Positions 33,801-43,087 of a DNA stretch of 64,000 bases are shown here, one piece after another. The DNA is from Bacillota bacterium. GTDB lineage: Bacteria; Bacillota; Clostridia; Saccharofermentanales; DTU023. The position numbers and the translations under genes were made by a program. Numbering within the stretch: position 1 is the first letter of the stretch; every line of letters starts with the position of its first letter. The notes under the pieces were generated by a model. The model had not been told where the DNA came from. It did not search any database and saw only the letters and a list, made by a program, of their open reading frames with translations. Location: positions 1-64,000 of the forward strand of contig JAFAAL010000030.1 in the NCBI GenBank assembly GCA_023426575.1, read 5' to 3'.

Positions 33801-35117
33801 TTAATTCTGCGCTTCGATTTTCTCGAGGCCGCCGAGATAGGGGCGGAGGACCTCCGGAATCATGACGCTCCCGTCCGCCAGCTGATTCTGCTCGAGGAGG
33901 GCTGGGAAGATACGGCTGGTCGCAAGACCTGAGGCATTGAGGGTGTGGACGAATTCGGGCTTCTTGCCGCCCTCGCGGCGGAAGCGAATCTGGCCGCGCC
34001 GCGCCTGGTAGTCGCCAGCGCAGGAAGCCGAGGAGACTTCCTTATAGTCATTCATCGAGGGGATCCAGATCTCGACGTCGTAGGTCTCCCGCATCGTGTG
34101 GCTGACATCTCCAGCCGCTAGGTGGGTCAGGCGATAGTGCAGGCCGAGTTCCTCGACGAGCTTGCAGGCCTTGTTCACCAGTTCCTGGAGGGCGGCATCT
34201 GAGGTCTCGGGCGTCGTGAACTGGAACATCTCAACCTTGTTGAACTGGTGGCCGCGAATCATGCCGCGCTCCTCTGCGCGATAGGAGCCGGCCTCGCGAC
34301 GGTAACAAGGGGTATAAGAAAAGTATTTTTTCGGTAGTTCTCTCTCCTCGAGAATCTCCTCGCGGAAGAGATTGACGAGCGCGGTCTCCGAGGTCGGTAG
34401 AAGATAGCGAGAGAAGCTGCGTCCGAGCTCCTTATCACGCACGGAGAGGGCATCTGCTCCGCCGAGGACGAAGCTGTCTTCACAGAATTTAGGGAACTGG
34501 CCCGCCGTGAAACCGCAGTCGTAGAGCAGAATGTGCGGGGGCAGAATCATCTCATAGCCGTCCTGGAGATGGCGGTCGATGAAGAAGTTGAGGAGAGCCC
34601 ATTCGAGCCTGGCGCCGAGGCCCTTATAGAGCCAGAAGCCATTGCCTGCGAGCTTGACGCCACGTTCATAGTCAATCAGGTCAAGATCCGTCGCAAGGTC
34701 GACGTGGTGCTTGGGCTCGAAGTCAAAGGACGGCTTCTCACCCCAAGTTCTCACCGTCTGATTGTTCTCCTTGCCGCCAGAGACGACGCCTTCAGCCGGG
34801 AGATTGGGCAGGCCCGCGACGAATTCCTGCTGCTCTTGACTGAGCCGCTCGAGCTCCTCATCTTGGACCTTGATCTGCTCGGCCAGCTCCTTCATCTTCT
34901 CGAGGAGCTCTGTGACGTCCTCGCCCGTCCGCTTCTTTTCGGGCACGAGCTTGGACTGGCTGTTGCGCTCTGCCTTGAGCTCTTCTGTCCGATGGATGAG
35001 CTCACGCCGCTTCTGATCGAGCGCTAAGAATGCGTCTAGGTCGAGCTCATAGCCACGCTTGGCCAGGGCCTCTCGGACAGTGTCCGGAGCATTGCGCAGG
35101 AGATTGAGATCTAACAT
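33801..35117 (-). CDS. serS: Serine-tRNA ligase
   Basis: Charges tRNA-Ser. From ATG 35117 (GGAGG five bases upstream) it is 438 residues. It starts MLDLNLLRNAPDTVREAL, has the N-terminal antiparallel coiled coil that grips the tRNA variable arm (about residues 30-105), then the class II core: motif 2 as CYRREAGSYRAEERGMIRGHQFNKVE and motif 3 as VHTLNASGLATSRIFPALLE. Normal length and all motifs are present. A promoter is at 35186-35214. Divergent from thrS. Confidence 0.95.
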   Translation of the reverse strand: MLDLNLLRNAPDTVREALAKRGYELDLDAFLALDQKRRELIHRTEELKAERNSQSKLVPEKKRTGEDVTELLEKMKELAEQIKVQDEELERLSQEQQEFVAGLPNLPAEGVVSGGKENNQTVRTWGEKPSFDFEPKHHVDLATDLDLIDYERGVKLAGNGFWLYKGLGARLEWALLNFFIDRHLQDGYEMILPPHILLYDCGFTAGQFPKFCEDSFVLGGADALSVRDKELGRSFSRYLLPTSETALVNLFREEILEERELPKKYFSYTPCYRREAGSYRAEERGMIRGHQFNKVEMFQFTTPETSDAALQELVNKACKLVEELGLHYRLTHLAAGDVSHTMRETYDVEIWIPSMNDYKEVSSASCAGDYQARRGQIRFRREGGKKPEFVHTLNASGLATSRIFPALLEQNQLADGSVMIPEVLRPYLGGLEKIEAQN

Positions 35118-35185
35118 ATGGCCTCCACTCTCGTCACAGGCAAAAAATGCGTCTGATGGCTGCCTGTGGCTTTTGTCATTGGTAT

Positions 35186-35214
35186 ATCTTAGCAAAAAGC
35201 TCCCCGTCACTCAA
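35186..35214 (-). promoter_or_regulatory. serS promoter
   Basis: On the minus strand TTGAGT (35209-35214) and TAAGAT (35186-35191) are 17 bp apart, ~70 bp before the serS start. Confidence 0.6.
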
Positions 35215-35223
35215 TTTTTCCGC

Positions 35224-35314
35224 TATACTATTCCAATGTAATAACAGCGCTCGGCGCTAGAAAGGAGTGCGAAGCCTCAAATAAGCTGATAACTTAACGT
35301 GCTCGCAAAATGCT
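35224..35314 (+). promoter_or_regulatory. thrS promoter -10 and untranslated leader
   Basis: TATACT at 35224-35229 is a likely -10. The leader of ~75 nt contains a small GCGC hairpin near 35250 and an UGCGA/UCGCA pairing that could enclose the stretch before the start codon. An AAAGGAG near 35261 is not placed to serve the thrS start, and no T-box features are visible. Confidence 0.4.
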
Positions 35315-37123
35315 ATGAAAGAAATCACTGCTCTATACGCTGATGGCCATGTCGCCGTCGCTCCGAATCCCCTCGATGTGGTGCGTCACTCGACGGCCCA
35401 CCTGATGGCTCAAGCGGTTCAGAGACTCTATCCCAGCACGAAATTGGCGATCGGTCCTGCGATCGAGAACGGTTTCTACTATGACGTCGAGGCCCCTGTG
35501 ACGCTGACAGACGAAGATCTGCCACGGATCGAGGCCGAGATGCAAAAAATTGTCAAGGAGAAGCACGAGGTCACTTGCTTCGAGCTCCCGAGGGACGAGG
35601 CCCTGGCCTATGTCGATAAGCAGGGGGAACCCTATAAGCGCGAACTGATCGAGGACCTGCCAGAAGACAGTCACATCACCTTCTATACTCAGGGGGAATT
35701 CACCGACCTCTGTGCGGGCCCCCATATTCAAAATACGAAGCAGATTCCTCATTTTAAGCTGATGAGTCTGGCCGGAGCCTACTGGCGCGGCGATGAGAAG
35801 AATAAGATGCTGACGCGGATCTACGGCACCGCCTGGCTGTCCAAGGAGGATCTTAAGAACTACCTCCAGCAGCTCGAGGAGGCCAAGAAGCGCGACCATA
35901 GAAAGCTCGGCAAGGAGCTGAAACTCTTTGCCCTGATGGATGAGGGACCGGGCTTCCCCTTCTACCTGCCCAATGGCAAGATTCTCTTTAACCGTCTGCA
36001 GGAATACATGAGAGAGCTGCTCCAGCGTGAGAACTATGTCGAGATCTCGACGCCGACGATGCTCAATCAGGAGCTCTGGGAGCGCTCGGGGCACTGGGCG
36101 CACTACAAGGAGAACATGTATCTCTCAGAGATCGACGAGACGGCCTATGCCATCAAGCCGATGAACTGCCCAGGCTGCTTCCTCGTCTATAACTACGAGC
36201 AGCACTCCTATCGCGATCTGCCACTTCGGATCAGCGAGATGGGACTCGTCCACCGCTATGAGCTCTCAGGGGCCCTGCACGGTCTGGTCCGTGTCCGCGC
36301 CTTCACGCAGGATGATGCCCACATCTTCATGCGCCCCGATCAGATCTCTGACGAGGTCCTCGCGATCATCCGCCTGATTGCCGAGATCTACGAGAAATTC
36401 GGCTTCAGCTATAAGATTGAGCTCTCGACTCGGCCCGAGGATTCCATGGGCACTGAGGAAGAGTGGGAGATGGCCACCGAGGGCCTGCGCTCCGCGCTCG
36501 ATCGCTCTGGCTCACCCTATACGATCAATGAGGGCGATGGCGCCTTCTACGGGCCCAAGATCGACTTCCACCTGCGCGATGCCATTGGCAGGAGCCATCA
36601 GTGCGGTACGATCCAGCTGGATCTGCAGCTGCCCCAGCGCTTCGATGCCACTTATATTGGCTCTGATGGTGAGAAACACCGACCGATCGTGCTCCACCGA
36701 GCCATCTATGGCTCTGTCGACCGCTTCATTTCTATTCTGATTGAGCACTATGCGGGCAAGTTCCCCTTCTGGCTCGCCCCCGAGCAGATCAAGATCCTGC
36801 CGATCTCCGATAAGCTCGAGGCCTATGCCGAGGATGTCTATCGCCAGCTGAAGCAGGCCGGCTTCCGCGTCTCTGTCGACAAGCGTGACGAGAAACTCGG
36901 CTATAAGATCCGCCAGGGCACACAGGAGAAGATCCCCTTCCTCCTGGTTCTCGGCGAGCGCGAGGCAGCAGATGGCCTCCTGGCCGTCCGCTCGCGCGAC
37001 GAGGGAGATCTCGGTAGCATGTCGATGGCAGAGTTCATGGAGCGCTGCAGAGCCCTCAATGCCGAGGGCCATGGCAAGAAGGAATCCATCGTCGAGGCCA
37101 TTGCTCACGAAAGACAATCATAG
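35315..37123 (+). CDS. thrS: Threonine-tRNA ligase lacking the N-terminal TGS domain
   Basis: Charges tRNA-Thr. The 602-residue protein starts directly at the editing domain (VRHSTAHLMAQAVQRLYP, residues ~23-40; TDLCAGPH near 129), then has the class II catalytic core (motif 1 region PTMLNQELWERSGHW, motif 2 RISEMGLVHRYELSGALHGLVRVRAF, motif 3 GSVDRFISILIEHYAG) and the anticodon-binding domain (IKILPISDKLEAYAEDVY). The usual ~60-residue TGS (N1) domain is missing: the frame upstream meets a TAA about 27 bp before the ATG. The start has no ribosome binding site at a normal distance. A strong terminator follows. Confidence 0.92.
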   Translation: MKEITALYADGHVAVAPNPLDVVRHSTAHLMAQAVQRLYPSTKLAIGPAIENGFYYDVEAPVTLTDEDLPRIEAEMQKIVKEKHEVTCFELPRDEALAYVDKQGEPYKRELIEDLPEDSHITFYTQGEFTDLCAGPHIQNTKQIPHFKLMSLAGAYWRGDEKNKMLTRIYGTAWLSKEDLKNYLQQLEEAKKRDHRKLGKELKLFALMDEGPGFPFYLPNGKILFNRLQEYMRELLQRENYVEISTPTMLNQELWERSGHWAHYKENMYLSEIDETAYAIKPMNCPGCFLVYNYEQHSYRDLPLRISEMGLVHRYELSGALHGLVRVRAFTQDDAHIFMRPDQISDEVLAIIRLIAEIYEKFGFSYKIELSTRPEDSMGTEEEWEMATEGLRSALDRSGSPYTINEGDGAFYGPKIDFHLRDAIGRSHQCGTIQLDLQLPQRFDATYIGSDGEKHRPIVLHRAIYGSVDRFISILIEHYAGKFPFWLAPEQIKILPISDKLEAYAEDVYRQLKQAGFRVSVDKRDEKLGYKIRQGTQEKIPFLLVLGEREAADGLLAVRSRDEGDLGSMSMAEFMERCRALNAEGHGKKESIVEAIAHERQS

Positions 37124-37148
37124 ACAAAGCTGTACAGCATAATTATTG

Positions 37149-37180
37149 GAGGGCCGCTCCCGCTGGGGCGGCCCTTTCTT
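37149..37180 (+). terminator. thrS terminator
   Basis: GC-rich stem GGGCCGC/GCGGCCC (37151-37157 with 37168-37174) followed by TTTCTT, 25 bp beyond the thrS stop. Confidence 0.9.
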
Positions 37181-37220
37181 CTGCTTTGGGAGTCAATTGG
37201 TAACACTGGTTGAAGAACTC

Positions 37221-37247
37221 TTGATTTAATTCTTTTTATGTTATGAT
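37221..37247 (+). promoter_or_regulatory. Possible promoter of the GlsB-like gene
   Basis: TTGATT (37221-37226) and TATGAT (37242-37247) with a short 15-bp spacer; the -10 lies in a GTTATGATAAC palindrome. The leader would be about 85 nt. Confidence 0.35.
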
Positions 37248-37336
37248 AACCTCATCTCGCAGGCGAAAGTCTTCGAGAGAGGAGACATCGACTTATGATC
37301 TGTCTTTTCAACACAATATAAATATAGGAGGAATTT

Positions 37337-37588
37337 ATGGGAATTTTAGCATGGTTACTCGTAGGTGGCGTCGCTGGTTGGCTCGCTGGCCTGATCATGA
37401 AAGAAGAACGTGGACTCGTCGGTAGCATCGTCGTCGGTATCGTCGGCGCATTTATCGGTGGTGCCATCATGAACGGGATCCAGGCGCCCACGGCTGGCTT
37501 CACCGGCTTCAACGTCTATTCTGTCCTGACAGCACTTCTCGGTGCGATTATCCTGATTGCTGTCATGCGCATGATTCGCAGACACTAA
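37337..37588 (+). CDS. GlsB/YeaQ/YmgE family stress-response membrane protein
   Basis: The 83-residue protein has three hydrophobic segments with the family pattern MGILAWLLVGGVAGWLAGLIM, a VGSIVVGIVGAFIGGAIM glycine-rich helix, and ALLGAIILIAVMRMIRR at the end. Family members are small inner-membrane proteins often tied to the Gls24/Asp23 envelope stress response. AGGAGG precedes the ATG. A remnant of a second, similar gene end follows. Confidence 0.9.
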   Translation: MGILAWLLVGGVAGWLAGLIMKEERGLVGSIVVGIVGAFIGGAIMNGIQAPTAGFTGFNVYSVLTALLGAIILIAVMRMIRRH

Positions 37589-37617
37589 GCGCTGCTGGCG
37601 AGTCCACTCGAGTTCTC

Positions 37618-37665
37618 GTCGCGATCATTCTGATCGCCATCATGCGCGTTCGTCGCAGAAACTAA
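37618..37665 (+). pseudogene. Remnant of a duplicated GlsB-like gene end
   Basis: The frame encodes VAIILIAIMRVRRRN then stop, nearly the same as the end of the intact gene (GAIILIAVMRMIRRH). Upstream of it the similarity stops within about 20 bp, so only the last ~16 codons of a former tandem copy remain. Confidence 0.7.
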
Positions 37666-37704
37666 TAGAGTCAGTAAGCCAGCTGTCGTCATAGGCAGCT
37701 TTGA

Positions 37705-37742
37705 GTCAGGGGAGAGGCCACAGGCCCCTCCCCTGACTTCCT
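37705..37742 (+). terminator. Terminator after the GlsB-like gene
   Basis: GTCAGGGGAG stem (37705-37714) pairs with 37728-37737, followed by TTCCTTCT. Confidence 0.75.
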
Positions 37743-37772
37743 TCTGATTCAGCTCAAAGAGATGCCGCAGTA

Positions 37773-39458
37773 TTGGCAGAATGGAGACATACGCTGAAAC
37801 TCTTGCTTAATTACATCTTATCACGTTATAAGCGCGATCTTTTTATTCGCTCTTTACTGTCAATCATCATTGGCCTAAGTTCTGCTGCACTCGTATATAG
37901 TAATAAGTTGCTTTTCGATCACATCGGACGACCTATTGTAGCTAAAAAACTATTCTATGATGTATCCATTTTTTGTGTGATACAAGTATCCGCAATACTT
38001 ATTCAGTCTGTGAATAATAGAGTTAACGACTTGGGCGCAAGCAAAATAAAAAGTGATTTAGAACAAGTCTTATATCAAAAGCAGCTCAGCCTCTCACTTG
38101 AAACACTGGAAACACCTGATACACATACCTCTATCATGTTAGCTAGAAACTATGGCATAGATGCAGTATTTTCAACCATAAATAATCTCCTATCTTTATT
38201 GAATAGCCTTATTGGCATAACATCTATTCTGTATATTTCCATTAGCATAACAACTTCAATGTTATCGGTTATTCTCATAATACCTATTCTTTCATTATAT
38301 TTGAACACTGTTGTGGATAGGAAACTGGATAAAAATCGTGAGACTACGGCTAAACTTAAAAGAGAGCAATCATATATCAATTCTCTGGCCTTGAGTCCAC
38401 AAAATAGTAGAGAGATAAAAAGTTATCTAGCCGAAGCTTTCTTCATTAATAAGCTGAGGGCTGTATTATCAAATATATTCGAAAATGAGCGCGAGCAATT
38501 TTTAACCCAAGAAAAAATGAGAATTACTCTGGCACTCTTGGAATTTATAGCTGAATTATACATAATTATGGTAGCAGTAGTACAATCCGTCTCTGATGAT
38601 ATGCCCTTTGGAACAATTACCATGTTTATTGCTGCCACTCAAAGCATTAGGGCACATATTAATAGCATCTTCGTCAATTTAAGGGATATAAATCAAAACA
38701 GACTGTTCAGTAGATATTTCTTTGATCTTTTACAACTTAATTCAGAGCAAGAAACAGGTTCACTATGCCCGCACATCCATTCTATAACGATTGATAATTT
38801 AAGTTTTACATACCCAGGAACGACCAAGAAAGTAATAAAGAATGTAAATCTAGAACTATTTAGTGGTGACAGAATACTTCTGATCGGACCCAATGGAGTC
38901 GGAAAAAGTACTTTAGTTAAACTTTTGGCTGGACTTTACCATACATACGAGGGCTCAATAAAAATAAACGGTATAGATCTCAGAGATATCTCTATCGAGA
39001 GTTACAGAAAGAAAGTCTCTGTGTTCTTCCAGGATTATACTAATTTTGATTTAAGCATAGAGGAAAACACATATTTTGACAGTCACATTTCAGAAGCTCA
39101 AATGAATAAGATGCGCAACTTACATGCTGAGCTTGATCTGCAAAGAAAAATTAAAGAAAAAAACATTAAACACGGCACCCGTTTGGGGTACTGGGATGGA
39201 AGCATTGTTTTTTCTGGAGGAGAAGCTCAACGAATAGCTATAGCACGCTGTTTAGCAAAACAGGCAGACTTTTATATTTTTGATGAGATCACCTCAGCGC
39301 AGGACTCAATATCGAGGCGGAATCTCTTTAGATCAGTTTTAGTTCCTGCAGATGACATAAGGATTATGATAACCCACAATCAAGAGTTAGCATCTAAATA
39401 CGCGACAAAAGTTTTTAGAATAAAAAATGGTGAGATCTTTCCAGATTCTACACCATGA
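37773..39458 (+). CDS. ABC exporter (membrane domain plus ATPase), RiPP island
   Basis: The 561-residue half-transporter has about six membrane helices in residues 1-310 and an ATPase domain from ~335 (Walker A GPNGVGKST 372-380, signature FSGGE 480-484, Walker B FYIFDE with Asp504-Glu505, switch His535). No N-terminal C39 peptidase is present, so leader removal must be done elsewhere if this exports a peptide. Codon use is AT-rich, like the rest of the island and unlike the flanks. The start is uncertain: TTG 37773 lacks a ribosome site, and GGAG at 37783 would suit an in-frame CTG at 37794. It faces the rest of the cluster tail to tail. Confidence 0.82.
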   Translation: MAEWRHTLKLLLNYILSRYKRDLFIRSLLSIIIGLSSAALVYSNKLLFDHIGRPIVAKKLFYDVSIFCVIQVSAILIQSVNNRVNDLGASKIKSDLEQVLYQKQLSLSLETLETPDTHTSIMLARNYGIDAVFSTINNLLSLLNSLIGITSILYISISITTSMLSVILIIPILSLYLNTVVDRKLDKNRETTAKLKREQSYINSLALSPQNSREIKSYLAEAFFINKLRAVLSNIFENEREQFLTQEKMRITLALLEFIAELYIIMVAVVQSVSDDMPFGTITMFIAATQSIRAHINSIFVNLRDINQNRLFSRYFFDLLQLNSEQETGSLCPHIHSITIDNLSFTYPGTTKKVIKNVNLELFSGDRILLIGPNGVGKSTLVKLLAGLYHTYEGSIKINGIDLRDISIESYRKKVSVFFQDYTNFDLSIEENTYFDSHISEAQMNKMRNLHAELDLQRKIKEKNIKHGTRLGYWDGSIVFSGGEAQRIAIARCLAKQADFYIFDEITSAQDSISRRNLFRSVLVPADDIRIMITHNQELASKYATKVFRIKNGEIFPDSTP

Positions 39459-39539
39459 AGCTGCCCCCTATCGCTAAAATTGCTGAACAAGCCATCTCAT
39501 ACCCAAAATGCTAATGATACCGTGGATGCGGAGGTTCAT

Positions 39540-40655
39540 TTAGTGCTTAAAACACGCTCTACTTCTGAAATACGATAAAGATAGACCTATACAAATCCAA
39601 ATCAAAGAAGCAATACCGTGAAAAATTAAAGGATTCATATGTCCAGTCCCAAAAATTCTTATCCCTAAAATGCTCCTATCAATATCTAATCCATAGGAAA
39701 GCACACCCCCAGGCAAGAACATCATAAGCTGTCTCAATCCCAGAAGAAACTTGGGCAAACTGCCTATAAGCCTAAAATACTGTGGCAGGAATATTATAGA
39801 TAAAGCATAGAATAGAGAAATCGAAGCTGAACTAGCTGCTTGTGAAAAACATTGCGATAACGCTAGCTGGAAGAATATAAAGGAAAGAAAATCAATGAGC
39901 GCAACAAGAACAAACATAAGAATATAATCGATAAGGGAGGCCTTATAAGAGGCAGTTAAGATATTTATATGCGAGGCTGGATTATCTATATTGTTTAGGC
40001 CAATATGACCATAAATCCAGAGAGTAGAAATATATACAATAATTGGAAGTATAAAAAATACCAACCCAAAAATCAACTGAGTTAAGAGCTTCACAGGAAA
40101 GAGTTTCTGTTTAATCCTTTCTGCCCCGGATAGAATTTTCCTGCAATGTATAATATCGTATGTATATCCAGAGGCAAAAACAAATGGTGAAACAATGAAC
40201 ATCCACTTGAGAAGAATGAAGAAGTTCTTTGTAATATCTGCCAGCTGTGGATCATGAAACTCGGACAACTCACTAATTCTCTGCTCAAATTTGATCTTGC
40301 ATTTAGGATCTTTTCTAGATGAGATCGTTTTGTTCTCCTGGCAGACGCTAGACTTCAACTTATTTAATAGCTGCAGGTCATTAAACTGGTCTATATAAGA
40401 CGTTAAACAGTAGTATTTACTCCTGTTTTCAGGCCTCAAATGAAATGCCATATCGTGATTACTAATGTATTCATCCGCCTCCAAGCTTTTCTCAACATTA
40501 AGACTTTGGCCTATGTTAGGGCATGGAGCACTATAGCCTGTAAATTTGATTTCTCTAGAAGTTTTGATGGCAAGATAAGTGGAAATGGCAGAAATCAAAA
40601 TCAAAAACGCTATTGCGAAATAATTAAATGTCTTCTTAACTTCTATTAGAAACAT
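39540..40655 (-). CDS. ABC-2 type permease of the RiPP island (second permease)
   Basis: 371 residues with a first membrane helix near residues 12-28, a Cys-containing extracellular domain of about 115 residues, then five helices (WMFIVSPFVFASGYTYDII onward) and a final one near the C-terminus. The layout fits NatB/ABC-2-like permeases used for immunity or export of peptides. It is the last gene of the operon, 17 bp after the radical SAM gene, and probably pairs with the ATPase at 42228-43085 and the other permease. The truncated gene at 395-940 matches its first half in arrangement. Confidence 0.75.
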   Translation of the reverse strand: MFLIEVKKTFNYFAIAFLILISAISTYLAIKTSREIKFTGYSAPCPNIGQSLNVEKSLEADEYISNHDMAFHLRPENRSKYYCLTSYIDQFNDLQLLNKLKSSVCQENKTISSRKDPKCKIKFEQRISELSEFHDPQLADITKNFFILLKWMFIVSPFVFASGYTYDIIHCRKILSGAERIKQKLFPVKLLTQLIFGLVFFILPIIVYISTLWIYGHIGLNNIDNPASHINILTASYKASLIDYILMFVLVALIDFLSFIFFQLALSQCFSQAASSASISLFYALSIIFLPQYFRLIGSLPKFLLGLRQLMMFLPGGVLSYGLDIDRSILGIRIFGTGHMNPLIFHGIASLIWICIGLSLSYFRSRACFKH

Positions 40656-40672
40656 TGTATTCTCGTATCCTT

Positions 40673-42226
40673 CTACGCTCTAATTAAGTTGTTGAGTTTC
40701 ATCAATTCATCTGGGTTATTCTCCAGGATTTCATGATATAACATAAGACATTCTTTGACATGCTCCCTTTCAGAAGTGCAAAAATGTCTTTTTTTATCGA
40801 GATTAAATCCTTCATCAGTATATGAAGACGTATAACAAATCCCGCATAGTAAGTTTGCCCAACATTTTGAGCAGTCTTCTTTTGAAGCATTTGCATAATC
40901 CTGCACGTATTTTTCCCTTATCAACTCGATATCGAATCCTCTATCCACATGTCCGATAGAGGGAGAATCTCCGATTCTTTCGCAAACCTTAAAATCCCCA
41001 TTCACAGTTACGTAAAGACGTCTAACACCAGGCACACAACAACCATTAAATGGGATCATATTGCTGACGGAACAATCAAGACATAGTCTGCGATGAATGA
41101 TATCAAGCATCTGAATCACTGCATTATGGTTTATTGAATTTATTGAACTTGATATACGAAGCATATCCTGTGATTTAAGCCACTCAGTTATCGGATTTAA
41201 GAAGACTGCATTTCCTTCACTATCAATAGTCAAATTCAAGTCACTAAGAATTTCCTCATCCTCATCCACACTCCCTTCGTTTGGCAGTGTCAAATCGATG
41301 CTGCTATTAATTGAAAAAGAAATATTCTTATAGAACTCAGCAATTTTTTCCAACGAACTCGTCCGATATGGCGGCGCAAACACACCATTAATTGATATAC
41401 CCTCTAATCCCTTTTCCCTATATGCATCAGTAATAAGCTCATAGCCTCGCATACAATCGTCAAAAGAGCCTCTTCCATCACAGTATATTCTCCAGCTGTC
41501 ATGAATATCACGTGGACCATCTATACTGCATAGGATATTACAATTACCGAGACTCGCAAAGTACTGCGCCATTTCCTCATTCATTAAAGTCAGATTGGTA
41601 GTAAATGAATACCTTATGTCCTTGTCATAAATTTTAGCTTTTGCGTTACAATAGTCGATAATATTTCTCATCAAATTAAATTTGATAAGCGGTTCTCCTC
41701 CGTAAAAACTAATAGATAACTCTTTCCCAGAATGTGCGAATGCAAATTCCACTGCTTTAATAGCAGTTACAAGTAACATTTCTTCATTTCCAAAGTTTCT
41801 ATTTGATTTGAACTCATCGTGATAAATACAATATTTGCAGCGCAGATTGCAACTCTCTGTAAGCTCCAAAATAAGTTGGGTAACATTATTCTCTAAAATC
41901 GATTCCAATTTCTCATAGTGAGATAGTGAATATAAATCCTTTAATCCACCACCTAAGAGTAATCCTTCTTCAACTATAATACTGATAAATCCTCTTTCGA
42001 AGAGTCGATCTTTCAAAGTGGTCCAATTAGCGTCGATCTTCTGTTCGCCACAACAATAAGCAAAAAACGCGCGCTCGTCATCTTCCTCAATGAGCACAAC
42101 CTTACCGGAGCCACTATCATAGAAGTAGTCATTAGTTTTAGTGCTAAATAAAATCCCTTTAGACTTTAACTCCTCATCCGATAAACCTTCAAGTGCTATG
42201 AGGAAATGCGCTAGGCATGTATCCAT
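40673..42226 (-). CDS. Radical SAM/SPASM peptide maturase (CcpM-like)
   Basis: The 517-residue protein is likely the enzyme that modifies the Cys-rich precursor. Residues 1-~100 resemble a PqqD-like peptide-recognition region. The radical SAM cluster motif is C126-NLR-C130-KY-C133, followed by SFYGGEPLIKF (the GGE motif) near residue 170. The C-terminal third is a SPASM domain: GCCVPGVRRLYVTVNGDFKVCER and then a C-X2-C-X5-C-X3-C run (DCSKCWANLLCGICY) and later Cys, which would bind two more Fe-S clusters. Such enzymes form thioether or other crosslinks at Cys. It resembles Cys-rich peptide maturases called CcpM, but this subfamily call is from memory. GGAG seven bases before ATG. Confidence 0.87.
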   Translation of the reverse strand: MDTCLAHFLIALEGLSDEELKSKGILFSTKTNDYFYDSGSGKVVLIEEDDERAFFAYCCGEQKIDANWTTLKDRLFERGFISIIVEEGLLLGGGLKDLYSLSHYEKLESILENNVTQLILELTESCNLRCKYCIYHDEFKSNRNFGNEEMLLVTAIKAVEFAFAHSGKELSISFYGGEPLIKFNLMRNIIDYCNAKAKIYDKDIRYSFTTNLTLMNEEMAQYFASLGNCNILCSIDGPRDIHDSWRIYCDGRGSFDDCMRGYELITDAYREKGLEGISINGVFAPPYRTSSLEKIAEFYKNISFSINSSIDLTLPNEGSVDEDEEILSDLNLTIDSEGNAVFLNPITEWLKSQDMLRISSSINSINHNAVIQMLDIIHRRLCLDCSVSNMIPFNGCCVPGVRRLYVTVNGDFKVCERIGDSPSIGHVDRGFDIELIREKYVQDYANASKEDCSKCWANLLCGICYTSSYTDEGFNLDKKRHFCTSEREHVKECLMLYHEILENNPDELMKLNNLIRA

Positions 42227-42227
42227 T

Positions 42228-43085
42228 TCAATTCTCCATTAAGTATACATACAAGTCTTCTAGGCGAGGGTTAACTTGTGTCGCATTTTTTATAGGCCTT
42301 GATGATACAAATCTTACTTTTGCATTGTGTGATTGATCATTATAAACAGAGATTATCTTACAAGATTTAGCTAGAGTATCTACCTCTCTAGTATCCAAGC
42401 TAATCTCCCATACCATCTTAGAAAGACCTCTAAGGAGCTCATCTTCATAGCCCGAAGCAAGTATCTCCCCAGATCTGAGAAAGATAATCTGTTCAGCAAT
42501 CTGCTCTATGTCAGGAACAATATGCGTAGAATATATGACAATTCTTTGCTTGGAGAGTTGAGATATTAGATTCCTAAGATTAATCCTTTCCATGGGATCC
42601 AATCCAGAAGTTGGCTCATCTAATATAAGCACCTTAGGGTCATTTAACAGAGCCTGTATAAGACATAGACGTCTTTTCATTCCACCAGAAAACTCACCAC
42701 ACTTCTTATCCAAATGAGCCTTAAGATTACAAATCTCCGCAAGCATATCAATTCTATCATCCATAGATCTGCGTGATAGACCTTTAAGTTCCGCAAAATA
42801 TCGCAAATAATCGATCGCCTTTAATTGAGGGTATATACAATCTTCTTGTGGAAGATAGCCCAAGTGCCTATAATACCCTGCACCTGCTTTGGCAATATTC
42901 TGCGTTCGCCACCTCACTTCACCCGCACTAGGCGCGCTAGCTGCAGCTAAAATATTGATAAGACTTGTCTTACCTGCACCATTAGGGCCTAATAAACCAT
43001 ATATACCTGAGACAAAATCAAAGCTGAACTCTTTAACAGCTGTATTCTTTCTATATTTCTTAGAAACGTTCACTGCACTAAGCAT
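42228..43085 (-). CDS. ABC transporter ATP-binding protein of the RiPP island
   Basis: From ATG 43085 (GGGAGG nine bases upstream, inside the end of the permease gene) it has 285 residues. Complete ATPase motifs: Walker A GPNGAGKTS, Q-loop YLPQEDCIYP, signature SGGMKRR, Walker B LILDEPTSGLDPMER, switch STHIVPD. It overlaps the upstream permease stop and lies one to two bases before the maturase gene, so the genes are co-translated. It closely parallels the ATPase at 977-1831. Likely drives export or self-immunity with the two ABC-2 permeases. Confidence 0.88.
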   Translation of the reverse strand: MLSAVNVSKKYRKNTAVKEFSFDFVSGIYGLLGPNGAGKTSLINILAAASAPSAGEVRWRTQNIAKAGAGYYRHLGYLPQEDCIYPQLKAIDYLRYFAELKGLSRRSMDDRIDMLAEICNLKAHLDKKCGEFSGGMKRRLCLIQALLNDPKVLILDEPTSGLDPMERINLRNLISQLSKQRIVIYSTHIVPDIEQIAEQIIFLRSGEILASGYEDELLRGLSKMVWEISLDTREVDTLAKSCKIISVYNDQSHNAKVRFVSSRPIKNATQVNPRLEDLYVYLMEN

Positions 43086-43087
43086 AG

